DNA of 28,278 nucleotides from the NCBI GenBank assembly GCA_017960065.1, contig JAGCZK010000084.1:1-28278 (forward strand), in the 5' to 3' direction. Positions 1 to 7,607 of the stretch are shown here, piece after piece. The position numbers and the translations under genes were made by a program. Under the pieces are notes generated by a model, which was not told the DNA's origin, ran no database searches, and saw nothing but the letters and a program-made list of their open reading frames with translations. Position 1 is the first letter of the stretch, and each line of letters begins with the position of its first letter. This DNA comes from Paludibacteraceae bacterium (lineage in GTDB: Bacteria; Bacteroidota; Bacteroidia; Bacteroidales; Paludibacteraceae).

Positions 1-900
1 CAGGAGGTGCGGCAGAGTGTCGGCATTCCGGTATCGGTGGGCATTGCGCCGACGCGTACCCTGGCCAAGGTGGCTTCGAAGTTTGCCAAAAAGTATCCGG
101 CCTACCGGTCGGTTTGTATGATTGATACCGATGAAAAGCGCGAAAAGGCCCTGAAACTGTTGCCGGTGGGCGATGTGTTCGGCATCGGGCGCCGTTTTCA
201 GAAGGTGCTCGACGCTTACGGGGTGCGTACGGCGTTTGATTTCGTGTCGTTGCCCGAAGATTGGGTAAAGGGGATGTTCCGGACGCCCGGTTGGCGCACC
301 TACCGCGAGCTCTTGGGCGACGATTGCATTCATCTGCACGATTTGCCCGAAAAACAGAGCATCTGTGTCAGCCGCAGTTTTGCGGGGCAGGGCGAAACCG
401 ACCGGGTGAAACTCGAGGAGGCGGTGGCGGATTTTACGGCGCAGGTGGTCCGGAAGTTGCGGAGGCAGCACTCGGCTTGCGGACAACTGACGGTGTTTGC
501 CTATACCAGCCGTTTTCGGACGGACTTGCCATCGGACGCCATTCATTGCAACGTCGCAATGCCGACCCCCTCGGCCGATCTGGCACGGCTGACGGCCGCC
601 GCCTTAGGCGGTTTGCGGTCGTGTTACCGCGAAGGGCGTTTCGCCTACAAGAAAGCGGGAGTGCTGTTGTGGGGAATCGAGCCCGAGTCGCAGGTGGTGG
701 AGAGTGTCTTTGATTTTGAGGATGCCGGCAAACGCAAGTCGCTGATGCAGGCCATCGACGCCATCAACCGCAAAAACGGGCGGAACACCGTCCATCTGGC
801 GGTGGCGCCCCAGCAGAAAACATACGTCATCAAATCGGAACACCGTTCGCCCCAATACACCACCGACATCCGGCAGATTATCCGCCTGAAGGTGCAATAA
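1..900 (+). CDS. umuC: UmuC-type Y-family DNA polymerase (5' end outside window)
   Basis: Catalytic subunit type of the lesion-bypass polymerase V, used in SOS-induced mutagenic repair. The reading frame is open from base 1 (Q-E-V-R-Q), so the gene starts upstream; 299 residues are visible of a family length of about 420. The visible part begins in the palm domain (GIPVSVGIAPTRTLAKVASK, typical of Y-family polymerases), continues through the helix-hairpin-helix thumb region (LLPVGDVFGIGRR) and the little-finger domain (SVSRSF-like 'CVSRSFAGQGE'), and ends with a UmuC-type C-terminus. The N-terminal metal-binding acidic residues lie outside the window. UmuD would be expected upstream but cannot be seen. 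It ends in TAA just before a shared hairpin and converges on leuS. The family call is firm; UmuC versus DinB rests on the little-finger and C-terminal sequence. Confidence 0.9.
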   Translation, partial: QEVRQSVGIPVSVGIAPTRTLAKVASKFAKKYPAYRSVCMIDTDEKREKALKLLPVGDVFGIGRRFQKVLDAYGVRTAFDFVSLPEDWVKGMFRTPGWRTYRELLGDDCIHLHDLPEKQSICVSRSFAGQGETDRVKLEEAVADFTAQVVRKLRRQHSACGQLTVFAYTSRFRTDLPSDAIHCNVAMPTPSADLARLTAAALGGLRSCYREGRFAYKKAGVLLWGIEPESQVVESVFDFEDAGKRKSLMQAIDAINRKNGRNTVHLAVAPQQKTYVIKSEHRSPQYTTDIRQIIRLKVQ

Positions 901-904
901 AACA

Positions 905-934
905 CGTCGGTACGCGACCATTCGCGTACCGACG
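905..934. terminator. Bidirectional hairpin between umuC and leuS
   Basis: A perfect 12-bp inverted repeat, CGTCGGTACGCG at 905-916 and its complement at 923-934, encloses a 6-base loop (accatt). It fills almost the whole 38-bp gap between the converging stop codons of umuC and leuS. There is no strong T-run on either side, so it may act as a terminator or as a 3'-end stabilising hairpin for both transcripts. Confidence 0.7.
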
Positions 935-938
935 ATGG

Positions 939-3695
939 TTATAATACGATATTGACGATTTTGCCGGGAACCACGATGACCTTCTTCGGGGTTTTGCCCT
1001 CGAGGAATTTGGCGGTGTTTTCGTGCGCCAGTGCGATTTTTTCGACTTCGGCGCGGTCGGCGTTGGCCGGCAGCTCGAGGGTGAAACGCACCTTGCCGTT
1101 GAACGAAATCGGGTATTTGACCGACGATTCGGTCAGGAACTTCTCCTCAAAATCGGGGAAGTGTGCGTCACACACCGTGCCTTCGTGGCCGGCCAGGTGC
1201 CACAGCTCTTCGCATACGTGCGGGGCAAATGGCGTCAGCAGTACGATCAGCGGCTCGAGAATGGCGCGTTTGTTGCATTTTTGCTGTCCCAGTTCGTTGA
1301 CACAGATCATGAAGGCCGATACCGACGTGTTGAACGAGAACTGCTCGATGTCCTGACCAATCTTCTTAATGGTTTTGTGCAGGGTCTTGAGTTCGGCTTC
1401 GTTGGGCGCTTCGTCGCTCAAGACGAAGGTGTCGCCTTGGAAGAAGAGGCTCCAGAGTTTTTTCAGGAAACGGTGTACGCCGTCGATGCCGTTGGTGTCC
1501 CAGGGTTTCGACTGCTCGAGCGGTCCGAGGAACATTTCGTACAGACGCAGCGTGTCGGCGCCGTAGCGCGATACGATGTCGTCGGGATTCACGACGTTGT
1601 ACATCGATTTCGACATCTTTTCCACTGCCCATCCGCAAATGTATTTGCCGTCTTCGAGGATGAATTCGGCGTCGCGGTAGTCGGGGCTCCAGGCTCTGAA
1701 CTTGTCCAAGTCGAGCACGTCGTTGCTGACAATGTTGACATCGACGTGGATGGGTTGCGTTTCGTATTGGTCTTTGAGGCCCAGCGATACGTACTTGTTG
1801 GTGCCGATCACGCGGTAAACAAAGTTGGAGCGGCCCTGGATCATGCCTTGGTTGATCAGTTTCTTGAACGGCTCGTCTTCGCAAACCAAGCCCAAGTCAT
1901 ACAAAAACTTGTTCCAGAAACGGCTGTAAATCAAGTGGCCGGTGGCGTGCTCGGTACCGCCGATGTACAAATCGACGTTGCGCCAGTACTGGTTGGCCTT
2001 GGGGCTGACCAGCGCCTGGTTGTTGTGCGGGTCCATGTAGCGCAGGTAGTAGGCCGACGATCCGGCAAAGCCCGGCATGGTGTTGAGCTCGAGCGGATAC
2101 CCGTCTTCGGTCTGCCAGTTTTGGGCACGGCCCAGAGGCGGTTCGCCGGTTTCGGTCGGCAAAAACTTATCGACTTCGGGCAATTCGAGCGGCAGTTTCG
2201 ACTCGTCGAGCGTATAGGGTTGTCCGTCTTTGTAATAGATGGGGAAGGGTTCGCCCCAATACCGCTGGCGCTAGAAAATGGCGTCGCGCAGACGGTAGTT
2301 GACCTTGACGCGGCCGATGCCCTTTTCGGCAATGTACTTTTTGGCGGCGGCAATGGCTTGTTTTACCTGCAGGCCGTTGAGGAAGCCCGAGTTCATCATC
2401 ACGCCCTCTTTGGCGTCGTAGCTTTCGTTGGTGACGTCGCAGCCCTCGATGAGCGGAATAATCGGCAGGTTGAAGTGCTTGGCAAAGGCGTAGTCGCGGC
2501 TGTCGTGGGCCGGCACGGCCATGATGGCGCCGGTGCCGTATCCCGCCAGCACATAATCCGAAATCCATACGGGGATTTTATCTCCGGTAAACGGGTTGAT
2601 GGCGTATGCGCCCGAGAACACGCCGCTGACCCGGCGGTCGGCAATGCGTTCGCGTTCGGTGCGGCGTTTCACCATTTCGAGGTAGGCGTCCACCTCGGCT
2701 TTCTGCTCGGGGGTGGTGATTTGCGCCACATACTGGCTTTCGGGGGCCAACACCATGAAGGTGACGCCGAAGGTGGTGTCGCAACGGGTGGTGAATACGG
2801 TCATGTAATCGTTCGTCCCGGCAATCTGGAAGTTCATTTCGGCACCTTCGCTGCGGCCGATCCAGTTGCGTTGGGTCTCTTTGAGCGAGTCGGTCCAGTC
2901 GAGCCGGTCGAGCCCGTCGAGCAGGCGTTGGGCGTAGGCCGATACGCGCAAGCTCCATTGGCGCATCACTTTTTGCTCTACGGGATAGCCTCCGCGAACC
3001 GACAAGCCTTCGCTCACCTCGTCGTTGGCCAGCACCGTACCCAGTTTGGGGCACCAGTTGACCTTGAGGTCGGCCAGATAGGCGATGCGGTAGTTCATCA
3101 GAATCTCCTGCTGACGCTTGTTGTCAAAAGCTTTCCACTCCGAAGCGCTGAAAGCGGGCGTGTCGTTGCAGGCGGCGTCAGTCGCGGCGTTGCCGTTTTG
3201 CTCGAATTCGGCCACCAAATCGGCGATGGGACGGGCCTTGTCGGCCTTTTTGTCGTACCAGTGGCCGAACATCCGGATAAACGCCCATTGGGTCCATTTG
3301 TAATAGCCCGGGTCGCAGGTGCGCACTTCGCGGTTCCAGTCGTAGCAGAAACCGATCTTATCGAGTTGCTCGCGGTAGCGGGCGATGTTTTTGGTGGTGG
3401 TCACTTCGGGGTGCTGGCCCGTTTGGATGGCGTATTGCTCAGCGGGCAGACCGTAGGCGTCGTAGCCCATGGGGTGCAACACGTTGAAGCCCTTCAAACG
3501 TTTGTAGCGGCTGTAAATGTCGGAAGCGATGTATCCGAGCGGGTGGCCGACGTGCAGGCCCGCTCCCGAGGGGTAGGGGAACATGTCCAATACATAGTAT
3601 TTCGGACGTTTTTCGTCGATTTCGACCTGATACACAGCGTGTTCTTTCCAGTACTGTTGCCATTTCTGTTCAATGGCGCTGAAGTTGTATTCCAT
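939..3695 (-). CDS. leuS: Leucyl-tRNA synthetase, interrupted by an in-frame amber codon
   Basis: Class I aminoacyl-tRNA synthetase that charges tRNA-Leu; essential. The frame has 918 codons including the stop, the usual bacterial LeuRS length. The HIGH-type motif HVGH lies at residues 48-51, the CP1 editing domain follows, and KMSKS is at about 693-697, before the anticodon-binding domain; the protein ends in NIVL. Codon 475 (2271-2273) is TAG, between LRDAIF and RQRYWGEP. Other LeuRS proteins have Ser here ([11 protein letters not shown]), so a single change TCG to TAG explains it. The frame is otherwise intact on both sides. Read literally, it would give a 474-residue N-terminal half and a C-terminal half whose first ATG (2183) lies after the conserved RQRYWGEP block. 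Probably a sequencing or assembly error, or a population variant. The start is at 3695 because the protein begins with the usual [13 protein letters not shown]. Confidence 0.93.
2271..2273 (-). other. In-frame TAG inside leuS
   Basis: The plus strand reads CTA (TAG on the coding strand) at codon 475 of leuS, where a serine codon is expected just before [11 protein letters not shown] is used as the natural stop of the lipid kinase gene (4463-4465) and purC (20420-20422), so general reassignment of TAG in this genome is unlikely. Confidence 0.9.
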
Positions 3696-3717
3696 ACGAG
3701 CTTGTTGTTTTGGGATG

Positions 3718-3725
3718 CAAAGTTA
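3718..3725 (-). promoter_or_regulatory. -7 element of leuS promoter
   Basis: On the minus strand the sequence is TAACTTTG, matching the Bacteroidetes -7 consensus TAnnTTTG, 22 bp upstream of the leuS ATG. The upstream T-rich tract could serve as the -33 region, but no clear TTTG is present. Confidence 0.6.
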
Positions 3726-3754
3726 CAAAATAAACTTTTTAAAAAGGCGGAATA

Positions 3755-3785
3755 TTGTAAAATTCATTCGAATTGCCTACCTTTG
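3755..3785 (+). promoter_or_regulatory. Promoter of the secreted protein gene at 3833
   Basis: TACCTTTG at 3778-3785 matches TAnnTTTG exactly. TTG at 3755-3757 is 20 bp upstream and fits the -33 TTTG element. It leaves a leader of about 40 bases before the ATG at 3833. Confidence 0.65.
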
Positions 3786-3832
3786 TCGCATTGGTTGCTT
3801 GGCAGCCTATTGTATAACTAACTCAACATTCT

Positions 3833-4405
3833 ATGAAAAAAATTGTTTTGTTTTTTTGTATGCTCCTCAGTATGAGCGTGTATGCCAAAAAAGCCTCGGT
3901 CGGAACCTTTTCCGACTGGAACGACTTGGATTATATCGAAATCGCCCAGCTGATCAAGGCCGGTGAATACACCACCCTATATATCGTGCCGGTGGACGAG
4001 AGTAATGTCCAGTTTCCGGAAAAGGACGATAACAAATACCCGGCTTTGGTAAATGCATTGGCCAATTTCCGCGCCATTATCCAACGCGAATTTTTCGGAA
4101 AGTACAAAAACCTGCGTGTCGTATTGTCCGACGGCAAGGTGACGCCCGGCGACAAAGAGCTGGTGCTGGCCGTCAAAATTGAAGACCTCAACATGGGCGA
4201 ACGCGCGCTGCGGGCTTTTGTCGGCTTTGGTGCCGGCAGTCAGTCGGTGCAGATTACGGCTACGCTGAGCGACAAGAACGGTAAGGTGTATTTCCTCAAA
4301 CAGCGCCGTCTTTCGACCAAGATGACGAGCTACCAGTCGTGTCTCGAAGGTACGTTTGCCGGGCTTTCGGAAGACATGGTGAGCGTTCTCAAATACATGA
4401 AATAA
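3833..4405 (+). CDS. Secreted DUF4410-like protein
   Basis: 190 residues. The N-terminus is a signal peptide (MKKIVLFFCMLLSMSVYA, likely cut after A18), so the protein should be exported to the periplasm; there is no lipobox cysteine at the cleavage site. The mature part has a mixed alpha/beta pattern, with a central segment 'LRAFVGFGAGSQSVQITATLSDKNGKVYF' (broken here only for reference) that resembles the glycine-rich strand pair of DUF4410 proteins. I recognise the resemblance but no function is established for that family. It has its own promoter and stands alone between leuS (divergent) and the lipid kinase (convergent). The start is fixed by the signal peptide. Confidence 0.75.
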   Translation: MKKIVLFFCMLLSMSVYAKKASVGTFSDWNDLDYIEIAQLIKAGEYTTLYIVPVDESNVQFPEKDDNKYPALVNALANFRAIIQREFFGKYKNLRVVLSDGKVTPGDKELVLAVKIEDLNMGERALRAFVGFGAGSQSVQITATLSDKNGKVYFLKQRRLSTKMTSYQSCLEGTFAGLSEDMVSVLKYMK

Positions 4406-4462
4406 ACGAATTGGCACAATCGTGCGATAAATAGGGTTTGAATGTTGACAGCGTGGTTGTTT

Positions 4463-5371
4463 CTAAGGAACAAAGACGCGGAGGGCGTGTGGTTTGACCT
4501 CGATGTCGAGGCTGTGTTTCGAAAGGGCGACCGGGTCGCCGTCGAGATGGAAGGCCGCGTCGTCGGGCAGATCCAGATGAACCGACCGGCACGACAGGCA
4601 TTCGACCCACTTTGTTTTGTGGATACGTTTGGTAAACAGCGAAAACGCCAGGGAAATGGCCCCGGATAGCGATATGGGCGGGATGATGGTGACCATCAGC
4701 CGTCCGTTGTCGGGGCTGGCCAGCGGGGCGATGTAGGCCCGGTTGCCGTACTGGCTGATATTGGCGATGTTGAGCAGGAACACCTGCCGCTCAAGTCGGG
4801 TGCCGTCTTCGAGCAACAGCGTGCAGTTGAGCGTTCTGCGATGCGTAAAGCAGTGCAGGCTGGTGCGGATGTAACTCAGCAGCCCGCGCAAATGGCTGTC
4901 GGCGAACTGCTGGCTGACATCGGCGTCGAAGCCCGTGCCGCAGGTGCAGTAGAACAGTTGGCCGTCGGCGCTGCCACAGTCGATTTGGCGGACTTTGCCC
5001 CGACAGAGAATGTCTGCCATGCAGGCGGCATCGTGGCCGACGATGCCCAACTCTCCCGCCAGTCCGTTGCCCGACCCCATGGGGACGATGCCCATCACCG
5101 CATCGGTGCCGGTCAGGGCCCGTGCCACTTCGCCCACGGTGCCGTCGCCACCGACTGCCACAATGTTGCGGATGCCTTCGTCGAGGGCCTGGCGGGCCAG
5201 CTGCAAGGCATGTCCGTGCCGTTGGGTGTAAACGACCGATACCCGGTAGCTTGCCCCCAGCGCGTCTTCCAAATGCTTGACCAGACGCTCTTTGTGGTGC
5301 ACGGTTCCCGAAATCGGATTGACGATGAGCCGCATAGCCGGCAGTTGCAGGGAGTTGGTGTCCATATTCAA
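4463..5371 (-). CDS. Diacylglycerol/lipid kinase family protein (YegS/DgkB type)
   Basis: ATP-dependent lipid kinase fold, expected to phosphorylate diacylglycerol or a related lipid at the inner face of the membrane. Of 302 residues, the N-terminal catalytic domain shows VNPISG (about 17-22), the nucleotide-binding GGDGT at 74-78 and MGSGNGLA at about 98-105. The C-terminal beta-rich domain includes the typical HLDGDPV near the end. The substrate cannot be told from sequence. Two ATGs are possible (5371 and 5365); the difference is two residues. The stop is TAG. It is divergent from recF, with only 45 bp between the starts, and converges on the secreted protein gene across a 57-bp gap without a convincing terminator. 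Confidence 0.85.
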   Translation of the reverse strand: MNMDTNSLQLPAMRLIVNPISGTVHHKERLVKHLEDALGASYRVSVVYTQRHGHALQLARQALDEGIRNIVAVGGDGTVGEVARALTGTDAVMGIVPMGSGNGLAGELGIVGHDAACMADILCRGKVRQIDCGSADGQLFYCTCGTGFDADVSQQFADSHLRGLLSYIRTSLHCFTHRRTLNCTLLLEDGTRLERQVFLLNIANISQYGNRAYIAPLASPDNGRLMVTIIPPISLSGAISLAFSLFTKRIHKTKWVECLSCRSVHLDLPDDAAFHLDGDPVALSKHSLDIEVKPHALRVFVP

Positions 5372-5384
5372 TTGTTTGATAGTG

Positions 5385-5392
5385 CAATATTA
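5385..5392 (-). promoter_or_regulatory. Possible -7 element of the lipid kinase gene
   Basis: The minus strand reads TAATATTG, one mismatch from TAnnTTTG, 13 bp upstream of the ATG at 5371. No clear -33 element was found, so this is tentative. Confidence 0.35.
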
Positions 5393-5404
5393 GCAATTTT
5401 TATC

Positions 5405-5412
5405 TATCTTTG
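5405..5412 (+). promoter_or_regulatory. -7 element of recF operon
   Basis: TATCTTTG matches TAnnTTTG exactly and ends only 4 bases before the recF ATG at 5417. Transcription would then start at or within a few bases of the start codon, giving a leaderless or nearly leaderless message. A TTTG occurs at 5374-5377, but its spacing is too long for a regular -33 box. Confidence 0.6.
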
Positions 5413-5416
5413 CGCT

Positions 5417-6502
5417 ATGTTTTTGCAGCATCTTTCGGTCGTTAACTATAAAAATATCGCTGAGGCGGAATTGGACTTCTGCCACGGGGTGAACTGCTTT
5501 GTCGGACACAACGGGGCCGGCAAGACCAACCTTTGCGACGCTGTCTATTACCTGGCCTTCTGCAAAAGCCGCCTGAGCGTGCAGGACAGCCAGAATCTGC
5601 GTCACGGCGAGGCCTATATGATGTTGCAAGGACAGTTTCTGCGCGGCGAAGACAAGGAAAAAATCACCATGGGGTATAAGCCCGGGTCGCGCAAATCCAT
5701 CAAGCGCGGCGACAAGGAATACCCCCGTTTTTCGGACCACATCGGCCTGATTCCGCTGGTGTCGATCGCGCCCGAAGACCAGGACCTGGTGGTGGCCGGC
5801 AGTGCCGCCCGCCGCAAATTTATGGACGGGGTGATTTCTCAGTTCGACCGGGTCTATCTCGAGCGGCTTCTGGAGTACGACTACTACCTGGCCCAACGCG
5901 GCGCGCTGCTCCGTGCCGAAGAAAGCGATGCGGTGCTCTATGGGCTGTGCGAGGAGAAAATGAGCGACGCCGCCGATTACATCTATCAGAAACGCAGCCA
6001 GTTTTTGCAGGAGTTTGCGCCGGTGTTCGTGCAGTATTATTCGCAGCTGGCGCCCGAAAGCGAGGCCTCGGTGCTGCGGTACCGTTCGCATTTGACCGAC
6101 GGACCCCTGCTGGAGCAACTGCAAAGCCTGCGCTCGCGCGACTTGATATTGGGGTTCACCTCGCACGGGGTGCACAAAGACGATTTGGAAATGGAACTTT
6201 CGGGCTATCCGCTCAAGCAGGTGGCCTCGCAGGGACAAACCAAAACCTGGCTGGTCGCCCTCAAACTGGCGCAATTCCATTTCCTGAAAAAAAAGAGCGG
6301 CTATACGCCCCTGCTGTTGCTCGACGACGTGTTTGACAAACTCGACGCCTCGCGGGTGGCTTCGGTGATCCGGCTGGTTTCGGGCGGCGAGTTCGGCCAG
6401 ATTTTTGTGACCGACACCAACCGCGAACACCTCGACGAACTGATTGCCCGCCTGCAAATTGACAGTCGGATTTTTACGGTGGAGGGGGGCCGCGTCGGAT
6501 GA
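5417..6502 (+). CDS. recF: DNA replication and repair protein RecF
   Basis: SMC-like ATPase that binds gapped DNA and, with RecO and RecR, loads RecA. 361 residues, normal for RecF. Walker A is GHNGAGKT at 30-37; the ABC-type signature region appears as ASQGQTKTW and Walker B as LLLLDDVFDKLD near the C-terminus. The frame is open further upstream, but homology starts at MFLQHLSVVNYKN, which fixes the start at 5417. The last codons overlap the next gene (ATGA), so recF, the DUF721 gene and yggS form one translationally coupled operon. There is no dnaA, dnaN or gyrB beside it, unlike the classical replication-origin arrangement. Confidence 0.95.
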   Translation: MFLQHLSVVNYKNIAEAELDFCHGVNCFVGHNGAGKTNLCDAVYYLAFCKSRLSVQDSQNLRHGEAYMMLQGQFLRGEDKEKITMGYKPGSRKSIKRGDKEYPRFSDHIGLIPLVSIAPEDQDLVVAGSAARRKFMDGVISQFDRVYLERLLEYDYYLAQRGALLRAEESDAVLYGLCEEKMSDAADYIYQKRSQFLQEFAPVFVQYYSQLAPESEASVLRYRSHLTDGPLLEQLQSLRSRDLILGFTSHGVHKDDLEMELSGYPLKQVASQGQTKTWLVALKLAQFHFLKKKSGYTPLLLLDDVFDKLDASRVASVIRLVSGGEFGQIFVTDTNREHLDELIARLQIDSRIFTVEGGRVG

Positions 6503-6795
6503 AACGCAATTACGGCATCAGTATAGGCGAAGTCGTCAAACGCTATTTTGAGCGGACGGGTTTGCAGACGAAACTCGACGAAACCGCATTGCTCCAGGCC
6601 TGGCCCGAAGTGGTGGGGCCGAGTTTTCGGAAATACACCGCCGCCTTGCGTATCGAAAACCGGGTGCTTTATGTGCGGATGAACTCGTCGGTGGCGGCCA
6701 ACGAGCTGGCCATGCGCAAGACCGACCTGGTGCAAAAGCTTAACCAACGAATCGGGAAGTCGGTGATCGACAACCTGCAAATCAATTTGAAATGA
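6499..6795 (+). CDS. DUF721 protein (DciA-like)
   Basis: 98 residues with the DUF721 pattern: 'LLQAWPEVVGPSFRKYT' followed by a strand-rich segment (VLYVRMNSSVAANEL) and a helix with QKLNQRIGKSVI. Relatives of this family (DciA) help load the replicative helicase DnaB in bacteria that lack DnaC; whether this short Bacteroidetes version does so is an inference. It overlaps recF upstream and yggS downstream by 4 bp each (ATGA). Pairing of recF with a DUF721 gene is a known arrangement in several phyla and supports a replication role. Confidence 0.85.
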   Translation: MKRNYGISIGEVVKRYFERTGLQTKLDETALLQAWPEVVGPSFRKYTAALRIENRVLYVRMNSSVAANELAMRKTDLVQKLNQRIGKSVIDNLQINLK

Positions 6796-7472
6796 CCGAA
6801 ATCCAACAGAATCTGCAGAAGGTGCTCCAAAGCCTGCCAAACGAAGGTGTCCGTCTGGTGGCTGTGTCCAAGTTCAACCCCATGACGGCCATCGAAGAGG
6901 CCTACGCCGTGGGGCAGCGCCTGTTCGGCGAAAGCCATGCCCAGGAACTTGTGCCCAAGGCACAGGCGCTTCCGAAAGACATCCAATGGCATTTTATCGG
7001 CCACCTGCAAACCAACAAAGTGAAACAGGTGGTGCCCTATGTGTCGTGCATCGAGTCGGTAGATTCCGACCGGCTGCTCGCCGAAATCGACAAGCAGGCC
7101 GCCAAAATCGGCCGGGTGGTCGATTGTCTGCTGCAGTTTCATGTGGCGCGCGAAGAAACCAAGTTCGGCTTTGGTTTTGACGAGTGCTGCGCAATGCTCC
7201 AGTCGGAGCGTTTCGCTTCGTTGCGCAACGTCCGCATCACTGGCATTATGGGCATGGCGTCGATTACCGGCGATGAGACGCAGCTCCGTTCGGAATTCGG
7301 CCGTCTGAAGGCTTATTTCGATGCGTTGAAAACCCGATTTTTTGCATCTGAACCGGCTTTTTGCGAATTGTCGATGGGCATGACGCACGACTATCCGATT
7401 GCCGTTGGCGAGGGAGCCACGCTGGTCAGGGTCGGAAGCGGTATCTTTGGCGAGCGGATGTACCAACATTGA
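6792..7472 (+). CDS. yggS: YggS family pyridoxal phosphate homeostasis protein
   Basis: Single-domain PLP-binding protein with an alanine-racemase-like barrel and no known enzymatic activity; it keeps PLP and amino-acid pools balanced. 226 residues, normal length. The PLP lysine is in LVAVSKF near the N-terminus; FGESHAQEL, WHFIGHLQTNK, IMGMASI, LSMGMTHDY and the phosphate-binding VRVGSGIFG at the C-terminus are all present. It is the last gene of the recF operon and begins inside the stop of the DUF721 gene. Confidence 0.95.
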   Translation: MTEIQQNLQKVLQSLPNEGVRLVAVSKFNPMTAIEEAYAVGQRLFGESHAQELVPKAQALPKDIQWHFIGHLQTNKVKQVVPYVSCIESVDSDRLLAEIDKQAAKIGRVVDCLLQFHVAREETKFGFGFDECCAMLQSERFASLRNVRITGIMGMASITGDETQLRSEFGRLKAYFDALKTRFFASEPAFCELSMGMTHDYPIAVGEGATLVRVGSGIFGERMYQH

Positions 7473-7511
7473 CCGTCAGGATAAAAAATATTGAAAAAAA
7501 AAGGCTAATCA

Positions 7512-7543
7512 TTTTAGAATCCGACAATTATGTCGTACCTTTG
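7512..7543 (+). promoter_or_regulatory. Promoter of ppdK
   Basis: TACCTTTG at 7536-7543 matches the -7 consensus, and TTTT at 7512-7515 stands 20 bp upstream as the -33 region. The resulting leader is about 60 bases and AT-rich. The 135-bp gap separates ppdK from the yggS operon. Confidence 0.65.
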
Positions 7544-7607
7544 CAGTCCGTTAAAACGAGAATGTCTTTGCATCATATAATTACACCTATTTATACATTA
7601 TTTATTT

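Noticed and set aside
2271..2273. General reassignment of TAG, or a deliberately split LeuRS
   Set aside because: purC and the lipid kinase gene end in TAG at the right place, and the second leuS half has no start codon that would retain the RQRYWGEP block. Kept only as an oddity of one codon.
1023..3821. 932-codon open frame antisense to leuS
   Set aside because: It mirrors leuS, whose codon choice rarely produces stops on the other strand; the translation has no recognisable domain and leuS motifs on the minus strand are clear.
4406..4462. Terminator between the secreted protein and lipid kinase genes
   Set aside because: Only a 4-bp stem (GCAC/GTGC) is visible and there is no T-run, so I did not annotate it.
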